NCBI GenBank assembly: GCA_030247855.1
Contig: JAPDRN010000012.1
Location: forward strand, 248,001 to 312,000
Origin: Knufia peltigerae
Taxonomy: Eukaryota > Ascomycota > Eurotiomycetes > Chaetothyriales > Trichomeriaceae
Length of the DNA: 64,000 nt
Direction of reading: 5' to 3'
The stretch's first letter is position 1. Each line of letters opens with the position of its first letter. The translations under genes were made by a program, and so were the position numbers. The notes beneath the pieces were generated by a model. It had not been told where the DNA came from. It ran no database searches and saw only the letters and a program-made list of their open reading frames with translations. Positions 34,903 to 46,671 of the stretch are shown in pieces.

Positions 34903-35797
34903 CAGCAGACAGTCGAACACTCGCGTCTGGAGTCCCAGTTCCAGGAAGGGGGAAGAGGAATGTGGAGAGATGTGTGAGAAGCTGGGGAACCCGAATCTGG
35001 AGGTTCTTTCACTAAGATATTTGACGAGGAAGCCTAGGCTACTCTTGGTGTACAATATCTCTCGCCCGTAGCATGTGCGAGGAGGGTCGAGGGAGGGTCG
35101 GACAGCCTAGACTAGCCCCGGGAGTCTGGTCAGTGTGGGTGCCACCAGTGGGCCTAAGCGGTGGAAAGGATACGAGATTCGGAGTATGCCCCGGAGGAGG
35201 ACAGAGGTGGACGATGGCTACGACGGATGATGATGATGATGGTGATTGTTGCGATGGTGTATTGGTGATGGCAAGTTTTGGTGGCATCAATTTAGGTGCC
35301 ATAAGCAGTCAACTCGAGGGACCACCAGGCGGGAAGAACTCCCAATAGGCGTCCTTCATACTCTATGAGTAACCGTTTAGGCGCACCTAAAGCACCAAGA
35401 GTCAACCACGATCGGCATCGCCGGGCGTCATTAATAACTGAACTTTGGTGGTTGGTCAGCTACAACAGACACTAACAAATTCAAGCGAATCCGGTTAGAT
35501 AGGTGCCAGACTCAGTACAGTACAGTACCTATGTAGTCCTGTAGGCTATTGACCAGACACCAATGCCCGTGCATTTATTTGCACGGGAATGCCTTAGCCC
35601 CGTCTTAGAAGGCCTACTGACCGCCTAAGAAAGTCCTTTAGGCATCAATCACCACACCTGCGGGTGACTTGGCGTGCCAATCCCTCCCCGCACCACCAAC
35701 CAAACTCCAACCCTTGAGTCCTCGTGAATCGATTCTCTGGGGAACTTATTGTACATCATCATCATAGACAACAGCCTTGCATGAAGATGCCCCAGAC
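34903..35797. promoter_or_regulatory. Divergent regulatory region between two transcription-factor genes
   Basis: 895 bp shared by the C2H2/Zn2Cys6 factor and the DBD-less factor. It holds a 10-bp palindrome AGCCTAGGCT (35031-35040) and repeated GCCTAA/TTAGGC words at 35152, 35377, 35623 and 35638, the second inside the inverted repeat TTTAGG-CGCA-CCTAAA (35376-35391). There is also an 8-bp perfect inverted repeat, described separately. A gene start between them is not apparent. Confidence 0.5.
35566..35587. promoter_or_regulatory. Perfect 8-bp inverted repeat CCCGTGCA-N6-TGCACGGG
   Basis: Arms at 35566-35573 and 35580-35587 with an AT-only 6-bp spacer, about 210 bp upstream of the ATG of the DBD-less factor. 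Such symmetry fits a dimeric DNA-binding protein site. The function is inference. Confidence 0.5.
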
Positions 35798-37569
35798 ATG
35801 CATCACACACCAGGAGCTGACCAGGCAAGGCTATCCGGCTCGCGACAATGGCCAGGAGAACGTCAACCAACAAGGTGGGATGTGCACGATGCCAACGAGT
35901 CTCCGGCCGTGACGTTTCTCGATCGTTTTCGAGCTGCCTTGCTTCACAGTGAGGGTGCCGAAGAGGATTCTTTCCTGGACTCAGAATCGGTCATTGACAG
36001 TTCAGAGAGTCTTAGTACAGTGAGTATCTGGCAGTCAGTTTGAACAAGCCATCATCTTACCAACGTATCGTTAGTCGGTCAGGTCATATACGTATCCCAT
36101 GGTTCTTTTATCAGATGTACCAGCCACACCGTCCGAAGAACAGTTGGAACGATTGCAAGGCGTCTTCTTCACCACCTTCAAACAACATATCTTCATGAAG
36201 GCCATCGACATTGTGAATTCGCCTTTGGAGATCCTGCCGCCATATCTCCAGTATGCACTTGCATGTGTAGGCTCGATGACCTCCCCGGATGTCGACAATG
36301 TCTTCACCACGCCAAATGGAACCATCCAGGCAGACGCTGCGGCGAACCTGTTTGTGGCTGGGCAGAAACTTTGGTCAGTCATGCTGGAGGTCGACAATAG
36401 GGAGACTCGTCTGCTCGAGGCAGTTGTGGCTGTAAGTGGGAGGGCTCCAACATTCGATGAGTGCCAGCGCTAATTCAATCCTTCAAAGGCGATCTTGTTG
36501 GTCACTTATGGCATACTATCGTCGGATAGGACAGTATGGAGGAAATCATCCGGCCTGTTCTGCAATATTGTCACTGTATGTATCTTGTGATCTCGAAATG
36601 AGCCAGATCAATCACTGACAACTTAGATCTCGAGACGGCTTCACCTCACCGATGGACACTCCCCGATGCATACACTAAGCGACTTTTCGTCCAAAGATGC
36701 TGGAATGAAAAGGTATGTCGAGAAGACTTTGATGTCTCTCACGACTAACGGATATCGATAGCTCCCTCATCTCATATATGCTGCTCGCCGATGTCATGCA
36801 AGCCGTCCACCTTGACTTGGCTCCAAACTACACCTCGAGCGAACTCTTGATCAGGATGCCTTTGTCAAATCACCAATTTCGTACCATTTACAACTCACTG
36901 ACCCACGGCTACGATGTACCACAAGATGTCAAGAGCCGTGAGGATGCGCTTCTGCTTCTTACCGCCTTGCTTGGTGACATTATATATACTCAACGGAGTC
37001 GACCTCCCGATATGTCACGCATTGGTCCTTCAGCCTCGCATACTCCTCCCATGCTGCGCAATCCCTACGCGCCAATGTCTTCAATGTCACAATACTCACG
37101 GTTGAGCTCTCATCTGGCCAACGCTCTTGCTCGTTGGGAACAACACTTCCAACAACAGGTTGGGAGCGACATAAGAGCCCTCTACTACTTCACCAAGGTC
37201 TACCTAATGTGCCCAAATCTTTGGGAGCTCCCTCAATTGGCCGGATACGGTGCCGATAATGTTCCCAGTCTACCACAGTCCAATACCAAATTTGATATAC
37301 CAGACAAAGCCATCGACCTTGCCTGGTTAGTCCTCGACAATTGTGACAAAGCATCGAAATCTCCTGAACACAAAATGTCCATCTGGCTGCCAATTATTCT
37401 GTTCATGTCTTCGCTGGTTGTGTGGAAAAAGCTGCACTCTCAACCCTCCACCGACCTCAAATACGGTACGCTGAGAGTATTAAGTATGTTCAAGAATGAA
37501 CTCACCAAACTTCCTTGGCCATGTTGTTCAGAGATGATAGCGACACTGGATAGGTTAATGGATAATTGA
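35798..37569 (+). CDS. Fungal-specific TF-domain protein without a visible DNA-binding domain
   Basis: Exons 35798-36019, 36075-36431, 36489-36575, 36627-36712, 36762-37569 give 519 aa. The central region (VPATPSEEQLERLQGVFF, then FMKAIDIVNSP and the block ILLVTYGILSSDRTVW) and the C-terminal half (MLLADVMQAVHLDL, KVYLMCPNLWELP) look like the ligand/regulatory domain of zinc-cluster factors. No Zn2Cys6 or C2H2 pattern occurs in the N-terminal 74 residues, and none is found in the 895 bp upstream. It may be a co-regulator of the adjacent, divergently transcribed zinc-finger factor, or have lost its DNA-binding exon. The start at 35798 is the first ATG of the frame. Confidence 0.75.
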
Positions 37570-38567
37570 TCCAGCCGTGTCAACTACTGTGGAGGACTAC
37601 GTATCAAGGAGGACGAAAGATGACGAGATATGAAAAGAGGATATGCATTACGGAGTATCTGCTGGCTCAATATTTACCCTGCTTACATGGCGTTGTATAT
37701 ATATTCGCGAGAGCTCAACTCGAGTCTGTGAGGCGTTTCTACTCGATGTCCTCTTTGCTAGCCGTAATGAATGTGGAGTAATGAAGCTCAGGGTTGACCA
37801 CATTTCCTGGAATATATTTACTCCGAGTCACTACTGAAAGTGTCTGACTTTGGGCAGATTCGTCGCAATAGCGTTGCAGACATGTGCCGGGGGAGACGCA
37901 TGCACTTGGACGAGAATAGTCAGCGAATCATCGAGTCATCACAACATCCTCCACGGCAGGGGTAGAAGAGGCAGATCAACAGAGCTCAACTCGAGGGAAG
38001 ACGAAGAATGCAGAGATGGGGTTCCGCAAGATCTCAAACCCCAGTCCTTCCCGACCTCGATGATACGAGTGTTACCCTGGTTCTTTGCTAGATGGTTGGC
38101 CCCATCGAGTTCCGGCCAAAGCCCTGCCAAATGTCCTAGTGGCTCGTTCGCAAGCCCAGGCCACATGTCTAGCGACGTTGTGCGTTCTGCCGCCTGGATC
38201 CATCACATCACGCGGTCTTTTGGCGACTTCGGTACCGCCGCCGGAGCTTTCCAACGGTCACTGGACGGAGTACGGAGTGCCTCCTAAACGGAGTACTGGC
38301 CCCAAGAATCCAAGGTTCTTTGCGCGCCAAATCGACAACCCATGGGGTTATGGGAAGCCCCGATCTTGTCATTCTCTACGGGATACGAAGGGTACGGGCG
38401 ACTCGAGTGGAGCGACTACTGACGGAACGCGAATTCCTTTACTGATCAGGAACCCAAAAAAATAAAAAAGTAAAAAAACAAATCAGATCCAACAAGTCGC
38501 GGTTTGTTGTAGATTATTGACGACTTCCTTCTTCCACGTAAAGAGCCAGCACTAGCAGCAGAACATC
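37570..38567. other. 1-kb intergenic region upstream of phenol-hydroxylase-like gene
   Basis: Contains exact TACGGAGTA at 37649-37657 and a double near-copy, ACGGAGTACGGAGTGCC, at about 38265-38281. A GC-rich frame at 37850-38287 lacks any recognisable protein pattern and is rejected. The promoter of the hydroxylase should lie near 38568. Confidence 0.45.
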
Positions 38568-40669
38568 ATGGCACAAACTAACGGCGTCAACGGAGCTGGA
38601 CACGATGACGAGGGAATCGAAGTGTTTACAGATTACCTCATCGTCGGTACAGGCCCAGCTGGCGGCGCATTGGCATCTTTCCTGACTCAACATGGTGAGC
38701 GCATTGGCATGCATGATACGAGAGTTGTCCTTTCTGACTGAACGCTCTTCATCACAGGATTGACTGGCTTGATTGTGAGTCAAGATCCCGGCAATGCAGA
38801 TACGCCACGAGCACATATCACCAATATGGCTGCCCTTGGTAAGACCGACCAGTATTTGCTCTGAAAGAACATGGGCCCTTCTAACACCACCTAGACTGTC
38901 TGAGAGATATTGGTGTAGACAGAGACTGTTACATCATTGGCACCTCGGGAGACTCGATGGTTCACACCCGATGGTCGAATAGCTTTGCCGGAGAGGAGTA
39001 TGCGCGCATATACTCATGGGGCAACGACCCGAAAAGAAAGGTAGGTGTTGTTGTTTGCAATGCGGTCCGGCGCTTGTCTTACATTTTGCAGGGTGACTAC
39101 GAACTCGCCAGTCCCTCAGACCCATTGGACTTACCACAGACTCTGCTCGAGCCTCTGCTGATACGGTATGCGACACTGAATGGATTCAAGAGCCGCTGGG
39201 ATACGACTTTTGTATCTTATGTGCAGGAACCCGAGGGTAAGGGTGTCACCACCACCTTGCACGACAAGGTCAGCGGGCGCGACTTCAAAGTTCGATCCAA
39301 GTTTCTCTTTGGTGCCGACGGTGCCCGCAGTCCCATCATGCGACAGACGGGGATCCCAATGATCAAGAGACCCGGCCAGGGTTTCGCCATCAACATTCTC
39401 ATGGAGGCTGACATGTCACATCTCATGGAGAACCGTATGGGCAACCTGCATTGGCTCCTCACCCCAGACAAGGAGCACCCTGATTTCGCCTGGATCGGAT
39501 GTATCAGAATGGTCAAACCCTGGTTCGAATGGCTGTGCATCATTTTCCCCACCGCAGAGGCCGAGAGAAAAGTCCGGACCCCCGAAGAATACATGCAGCG
39601 CGTCCGTGAGTTCATTGGGGATGATTCGATCGAGGTCAAGATCAAAGGCATCTCTACCTGGATGATCAACGAGACGGCGGCAGAAGCCTACTCCAAGGGA
39701 GATGTTTTTTGTCTAGGTGATGCCGTTCACCGACACCCACCGAACCACGGCCTAGGTTCAAACACTTGCATTCAGGATGCTCACAATTTGGCTTGGAAAG
39801 TGGCCATGGTCCACAAAGGTAAGCACGAAGACTGGAACGAGAAATACTGCAAGATTTCTTGCTGACAAGCAAACTACAGGACTGGCTGGGAGAGAATTGC
39901 TCGACAGTTTTAGTATCGAACGTCAACCTGTAGGCCTGGACGTAGTCACACAGTAAGTTTTGGACAATCAGGACACAGGAAACACGAACAAGCTGACTTT
40001 TTTTGCCTTTTCAGAGCCAACGCCTCTCTTCGAAACCACAAGAAAATCTGGGAGGTGTTGGGCAACCTCGAACCCACGGTCGAGAAGCGAATGGAGGCCT
40101 TCAACATCCTCAAGGAGGACTCGGAGAGGGGCCGGAAACGCCGTCAAGACCTGGAGGCGTGCTTGAGACTCATCAACCGAGAAGAGCACGGTTTGGGCAT
40201 CGAGATGAACCAAAGATACACCTCGTCGGCAGTGTACAAGTCTGACCAAGGGGCCATGCCCACCTTCGCCACGGATCCCCTGGAACACTACCACCCGACC
40301 ACTTACCCGGGTGCCAGATTGCCGCACGTGTGGCTGAGCAACACGGTCCCCTCAAAGGCCACCTCGACTCTCGACCTCGCCGGCAAGGCCAGTTTCTGTC
40401 TGTTCACCGGCATTGGCGGCCAGGGTTGGAAGGACGCCGCAGCCAAGGTCTCGGCCGAGCTGGGTATTCCCCTGGCCGCTTACTCAATAGGCTGGAGGCA
40501 AGATTACGAGGACAGGTACCTCGATTGGGTCAAGGTGAGGGACGTCGAGGAGTCTGGTTGTGTGTTGGTGAGGCCTGATTATTTCGTCGCCTGGAGATGT
40601 CAGAAATGGGAACAGGATGGCGAGAACAAGTTGAGGACGGTTCTGAAATCGATTTTGTCAAGGAGTTGA
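38568..40669 (+). CDS. FAD-dependent aromatic hydroxylase, phenol 2-monooxygenase / dichlorophenol hydroxylase type
   Basis: Class A flavoprotein monooxygenase adding an ortho hydroxyl to phenolic rings using NAD(P)H. Exons 38568-38694, 38758-38838, 38895-39040, 39092-39818, 39880-39952, 40015-40669 give 602 aa. FAD-binding motifs are GTGPAG (27-32), FGADGARSP (Asp194) and FCLGDAVHRHPP (Gly327-Asp328), all intact. The C-terminal thioredoxin-like domain of the phenol hydroxylase group is present (LDLAGKASFCLFTGIGGQGW to the end). Its product, a catechol, would be a natural substrate for the extradiol dioxygenase 13 kb upstream in the same cluster. This link is inference. Confidence 0.92.
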
Positions 40670-41041
40670 GAGAGTCTGAGTCTGAGGATGAGATTTATAG
40701 ATATCTTTATTGCCAGGGTTTAAAGACACGAGTAGTGATGGAGATGTCAGAATGAAGCAAGCAAGATCGATCAAACTACTGTTCTGTCTGGTCTGACAAT
40801 TGACCTAGAAAGGGTCGGTTTTCCCTTTGTCTTGACAAGATAGACATCATGATGAAATTTATTTCGTGTTCTACATGTTACATGCTCGTGATTTTTATAG
40901 ATTAAAAAACGTCCAACGAACCAATACCGTATTATCTCATGGATGGGTCAATCATTTAATTCTCCATCGAACCCAAAAATCGAAACAGTCATATTCATAT
41001 TTCCCATCCACATCAACTCATACTTGTGGTCAAACCCTTTG
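40670..41041. other. Convergent 3' region hydroxylase / Zn2Cys6 factor
   Basis: 372 AT-rich bp between two stops. Presumed 3' UTRs. Nothing else seen. Confidence 0.4.
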
Positions 41042-43640
41042 CTAAGAGAAATCATTGATAAATGTCAAGAGCATGTCGTCGTTGAATTGACCTGTGCCGT
41101 TGGGCGGTACTACGGGGATCGGGTTCAACTCCGGGTACGAAAAGGAAGCGAAATCGTGGTGATTGTTCGTGGGCTGGAATTGAAATCCCGGCGGGTTGGA
41201 AACACCACCTGGGCTGCTCCCCATGGGTAAAAAGTTGGACCAATTCCAGCTCGAGAATTCAAACGAAGCCGTCCCCGAGGACAGAGAGCCGGAGTTGGAC
41301 GAGGAGTCGGCAGCTCCAACCATGACCATATCTTTGGTCATGCCGTCGGCGGGCGAGTGTGAAGGGTTCACATGAGGCTGTGACAGTTGTTGGGTGTTGT
41401 TCTCTACACCACCAGAATGAGATTGTAGTTGCTGTTGCTGTTGTGTCGACTTTGAAAAACCCAACCGGTGTAAGAGCGTGGCGAATTTGTTGGACAGACG
41501 CTGCGAAGAGCGACAGTATGAGTAGATTCGTAACAACTCCAAACCTTTGTTGATTCCTTGCTGGACGTCCTTGATGAATTCTGGTCGTTGTTGCGGTTGA
41601 GGGGGGTCGTTATTCGTTTGCTGTTGCTGTGGTGGGTTCGAGATCAAGTGGACGTAGATGAGAAACAAGGTGGACAAGGCAGAAGACAAGAACAAATTGA
41701 GTAGTGGTTGTTGTTTCTCGTACAAGCCGTGTCTCTCATTCATGGTCACAATGGTGGAGATGTTGTCGGTGGCGAGGTGGACGATTTTGTGGACGTGTTC
41801 GAGGTTGGCCTGGAGCGTCTGCGACGAGAACAAGAGTGGTCTCATGATGACGATCTTGAACTGGTTGGCCCGTAGGTACAAAATGAATCGCAGGTTCTGG
41901 GTGCCTTTGTCCAGGGTCTTGTTGTTGAAGGCCATCTCGGTTTCGGATTCGTGATTGTCGAGTGAGCTATCCATCCGTAGGTCTTCGGGCAAATTGGCTT
42001 GCCATCGGCGCACTTGGAAGTCGATGAATTCGAAATCTTCACTGTTGATTCGGTATTTGAGTCGACCACGGTCGTCGGTCACGGACGCCCACGCTCGAGG
42101 ACCCATGCGCATGTACGAGCTCATGGCCGCCAGATATGCCGGCATCGTTTCCTATGACAAAGTATCAGAGCTGATCAAAACAATTCTGGAAGATCAAACT
42201 TACTCCCTCGGGAATGTCAACGTCTGCTTCCTTCATAGTCAGGGGCAATCCCGCGTTAAAGTTGAGTTGCCTATCGAGGTACATGCAAGTGGTCAGAACA
42301 ACAAGAAGCCTCGAGTGTTCTGCCGCGTGTGGGAAAAGGCGTCGGCGAATGTGCTTGAGGTGGAGTCCAGCTTCGATCATGATCCTCGAGGCAATCACCA
42401 CGTAGCGTGAGGCCAGTCTCGAGTCATCCTGGTTTACGTGGAAATATGCCTGGAAGAAGTCAGCACGGACGCACGAGTAAGTCAAAGACGCCGTGAACGC
42501 CATTATTCGAGAGCGAGGGAGGACTCACTGTGAGGAGAAGGAGAGCCTGGCCTTCCAAAGTGAATGTCCGTGCCATTGTCTGGCTTGAAATGACTGGCTT
42601 GAGGTCTTCGTGAAGTATCTTTGCCAGTGGACACGATCCTCCACCTTCACCCAGCAGTGCAATTGCCAGGACCATCTTCAATTGAGCAAGGTGCAAGGTG
42701 GTAGGCTGATTGAAGGAGTCTGAGATACTGTTGGGGACTGAAAAGACAGAGTTGGCCGTTCTAATCAACGCGTCAATCTCGACGATTGGATGAAGAATCC
42801 CAAGCGTTTCATGATACAGCTGAATCAGCCGGAGGGTATCGTGCAGCTGAAGACCGTGCAATGGCAGTGCCGCTTGATCTGGAGATATGGGACCCTGCGA
42901 CGTGGGTACATTTTGATCTTCGCTCTCGTGGGAACTCAAGGCCGCTGCCAGCTCAGGGTTTTGATTGGACTGGCCTGGGCTTGCACCATTTTCCTGTTCT
43001 AGAATGATGTTGGCGACACCGAAGCTGAACTCTGCACTTGTTGGGCCTGCAAAGACTGGTGATGATCCTGGCGCAGTAGAGTCTTGCATGCATTGCTGCT
43101 GTGTCTCGACCACATCGTTAGGGAGAGCATGGCTGCTTATCGAACCGATTCCGTGCTCCTCGGAAACCTCATCTCGACTACTAGACGTAGCATTTCCCCG
43201 TTCTAGGATGGCAATCTTCTTTTGCAGACGGGCCACGATATCCGTCAATTCTGAGAGTCCACTGAACCAAAGAAAGAGGTTAGACAATTGATCGAATCAA
43301 AACGTCTCCCGGAAACGGCTTACACAGAGTCGGAATTTCTGGAAGAAGGACTTCCTGATACACTCGCTGGAGCATTACTCCCTAAATGACCGTCGCCGTG
43401 TAGAGGCTTCGTGTACCGGCAGTCAAAGGACCTTCGCTGGCAGGGTCCACATGGCAGCTTTCCATCACATCGGATCTTGCGACCTTTGCAGAAGATACAG
43501 GCCTCCTCGACATAGACAGCCCTCTTCCGATCGGCTGGATCTTTGGCCCTGGAACGTCTCTGGGGTCGCATGGTCGACGCCGAAACTCCTTCCGAAGTCC
43601 TAGTGGTACCACGTGATATGTCGCTCGAGGAGGCCATCAT
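41042..43640 (-). CDS. Zn2Cys6 transcription factor
   Basis: Nuclear zinc-cluster regulator. Exons 43640-43324, 43261-42529, 42449-42204, 42151-41042 give 801 aa. The Zn2Cys6 motif uses C48, C51, C58, C64, C67, C74 in the standard C-x2-C-x6-C-x5-C-x2-C-x6-C spacing. A coiled-coil-like linker follows (LSELTDIVARLQKKIAILE), the usual dimerisation element. The fungal TF domain covers the middle (LQLHDTLRLIQLYHETLGILHPIVE, then RIMIEAGLHLKHIRRR). The C-terminus is Gln-, Asn- and Ser-rich and acidic at the end, as in activation domains. It lies between two aromatic hydroxylase genes and is a candidate regulator of either. Confidence 0.9.
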
Positions 43641-44364
43641 GACCTTACAAAGTGTTGAAGGATTGAAAGTTACTTGGTCACGAAGCAGAGCGGTGTGAAG
43701 ACGAGAAAGAAGAGGATAGATTCAGGACAGACTCTTGACTGTATCTACGGGGGCGACATTTTTCGGTCAAAAGAATGAGACGCTGTGGCTTGTGTGCCAG
43801 GCGTAAGTCGATGAATTCCAAAAATCGGCGGCACGAACGGCATCAATTGGTAAGATTCAATCTATCGACCACAAGTCCGTATCCACCTGCGGGCATGCTT
43901 AGGCCATAATGTAGTCAGCAAAAGGCGTGGACGGGGGTCTTAAAGAGAGCAATGCCAGGGGCCTCGAACAGCTAAGCACGGGCCCAACCACCAGGTAACG
44001 ACGGCCTGGGGGGTCCCACACGTCTTCGAGGATGACAAAAAGCGGAACGAGGTCTCGGAACAAGGCAGATTTTCAATGTACGAATGGGCGGTGCACCAGG
44101 TCCCCAGGCCTTTGCCCCTGCCCACGAGATAGAGCACGCAGTACACTCAGCCATGCATGATCATGCCAAATCATCAAGGAACAGCGGAAACTCCGAGCCG
44201 GTGGTTCGGGGGACAACAGGTAAAAAAATACGGGGTATAATGATGCCCCAGCTTTGCTCTAAATATGACTAGGCACGATGCTCTGGGTTGTCAAACACTC
44301 GAATGTTGTTGGGCAAATAAGCTGCATATCCGAACTCTCGATACGATAATAGGTCCAACGAAAC
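43641..44364. promoter_or_regulatory. Divergent promoter Zn2Cys6 factor / salicylate-hydroxylase-like gene
   Basis: 724 bp between opposite starts. A TTAGGC word lies at 43899-43904. No gene seen. Confidence 0.45.
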
Positions 44365-46032
44365 ATGAACAACCAACACAAGCCGGTAAGTGCTCACAAG
44401 ATTTAGGTCTGACATTGCGAGTTGATCATCTGTTATAGTTGCAGAACGGCCTTCATGTCGTGGTGGTTGGTGCGGGAATTGGTGGCCTAGCCTGTGCGAT
44501 TGCATGCCGACGAGCAAATCCGCCATTGCCTGTGACTGTCGTTGAGAGAGCACCTGAGATTCTTACTATTGGCGCTGGAATTCACATTCCACCCAATGCT
44601 TGCAGGGTTGTTTCTTCTCTGGGTTTACTGGACAAGCTCAAGCAAGCAGGAGGGTACCAAGTCAAAGGGTTTACGCTGAGAAGGTATCAGAATGGTAACG
44701 TTCTGGTCGAGAAGCCTATGGGCATGAGGATGAAGACCGAATATGGCGCCGAATGGCTGTAAGCGAGGAACAGTCCTGGAACGACTTTCATACTAACTCG
44801 AAACAGTGCGATTCACCGAGGAGATTACCAAGGTGTTCTGCTGGAAGCTGCTCGAGAAGCTGGAGCTGACATACTCACAAATGCTGAAGTTATTGGCATC
44901 GCCGAGGGTATCGGGGAGTCTTTCGGAAAGCACATGGTCGTGCTGAAAGACGGGAAAAGTCTGGTAGCGGATGTGGTAGTTGGAGCAGATGGTATTGCCT
45001 CTCTCATTGTGTCCTGGTTGTTCTCTAACACTCCCGACAGGTTTGTGGTCCGGAGTCAGGGAACTCGTTCTGGGTCGATCGTTCCCGCCTGTCGAGACTG
45101 GAGATCTTGCGTATCGAGGGACTTTCACAAGGGAACATTTGAAGTCCTTCAAGAATGAAAGAATCGACCAGTTGATGGAAGCCGAGAATGTACAGGTTTG
45201 GCTGGGTCCAGGAAGACACGCCGTTTTCTATCCGTTGAGAAACAAAACGGAATATAATTTGGTACTTCTGTGAGTGATCCCAATATGCACTGAAGACTCC
45301 TGCTCACGAATCTCAAGCGTTGGGGATGATTTACCTGAAGGCGTTCGAACGTCACAGGGAAGTCTGGAGGAAATGGCGGCAAACTTTGAAGGATGGGATC
45401 CAATGTAAGATTTTGCTATTGCTCTGGGTCAATTAATTGATCTGACGATGGCAGCTTGAATACCATTATTTCATGTCTGAAGTCTGCTTTGAAGTGGAAA
45501 CTTCTCCATTTCAAAGAACTCGACCAATGGACCAAGGTGAGTCAGGGAGAATGCTGGGGACGAATGAGGCTGACAAGGACAGGGCGTGATTGCGCTTCTT
45601 GGAGATGCTTCTCATCCGACACTGCCATACCAGGGACAAGGTGCTGCTATGGCTGTGGAAGATGGCGCTATCCTCGCATTGCTCTTATCCCGGTTGCAGA
45701 ATCAGGGTATCTCTGATGTGCCTGACCAGAGAAATCAGCAATTGTCCGACCTTCTGCTTCTTTACCAAGATCTGAGAAAGAGAAGAACCGAGGTGAATGT
45801 CGCAGGTGCCGTGGATACTCGACATTACTACCACTTGTCCGACGGAGATGAGCAGATTTGTCGCGACAAAGAGTTGGCGAGTCTGCCAGATAGTGCATGG
45901 CAAGGCCCGTGTAGCTTTAATTGGGGTGATGCCGAATATCAGAAGAGTTTGCTTGGGTTTGATGGGCTCGCGGACGCGGAGAGGACCTTCGACGAGTGGT
46001 CGAGGAAGAAGTCAAGACAAGCGAACATCTAA
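44365..46032 (+). CDS. FAD-dependent monooxygenase, salicylate-hydroxylase type
   Basis: Class A flavin monooxygenase, usually hydroxylating (and sometimes decarboxylating) aromatic acids. Seven exons (44365-44385, 44439-44758, 44807-44991, 45041-45269, 45318-45404, 45455-45536, 45583-46032) give 457 aa. The dinucleotide fold is GAGIGG (18-23), the DG motif VVGADG is joined over intron 3, and the GD motif is ALLGDASHP (Gly308-Asp309) followed by GQGAAMAVED. All cofactor motifs are intact. Exon 1 is short (seven codons) and its start is the least certain part. It sits divergent from one Zn2Cys6 gene and is followed by another, a common layout for inducible aromatic catabolism genes in fungi. 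Confidence 0.9.
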
Positions 46033-46671
46033 GGTCTTTGAAGATGTTTTCATTGATAGACTGATCAGAGCGACCTGGCGAATTGCGGTTAGCATAGAGA
46101 ATGGTATGAGAACTTTGTGCAATTGGACGAGATTGTGCGATTTTCCAACGGTAAGCCGATTCTACCACGATCTATTGCAGCGAGCCGTTTATTTCGAACA
46201 TCCTCGATCGCGAGTGTAGTGATTCAAAATGCGGAAGTCGAGGTGTGTGTCGAATGGGTTTTATCGTTTGCCGCATTTCAGCTGGCCTGACTTGCTCCTA
46301 GCTCTTCGTGGATTTCGTCTCTTTTTCATTATGCCAATGTGAACCGCCTCATCTGAAGCTACTGGGAGCCGTTCTTCGCACTAAATGTAGGAGTTTGGAA
46401 AGGATCTTGTGGTCAGTGTTTCACGAGGATCGACGCGTCGTCATGTTGGCTTGAGGGATTTCAAGCTTTATGCAGCACATGTTCAATGAGAAATTCGCGG
46501 TTGGCTATTGTCTCGTCTGGCTTGACAACAGCGCATGCATCACTGAGACGGAAGAGGACGAGGTTGATCACAGTGCAGTGATAGGCGCAGGACGCGATGC
46601 TGTTTCGAAGGTTGGTGACTAATATGAAGTAGATTAGATTAGATTAGACTAGATGGCACCGAGTTTCAGCA
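46033..46671. other. Intergenic region upstream of second Zn2Cys6 factor
   Basis: 639 bp with a short AGATT tandem repeat (46631-46645) just before the downstream ATG. No gene seen. Confidence 0.4.

Noticed and set aside
37850..38287. 145-codon frame in the intergenic region before the phenol-hydroxylase-like gene
   Set aside because: GC-rich, odd composition, no motif, no introns or neighbours that support it.
46631..46650. AGATT tandem repeat as part of a larger satellite
   Set aside because: Only three full units, too short to be more than chance or a microsatellite seed.
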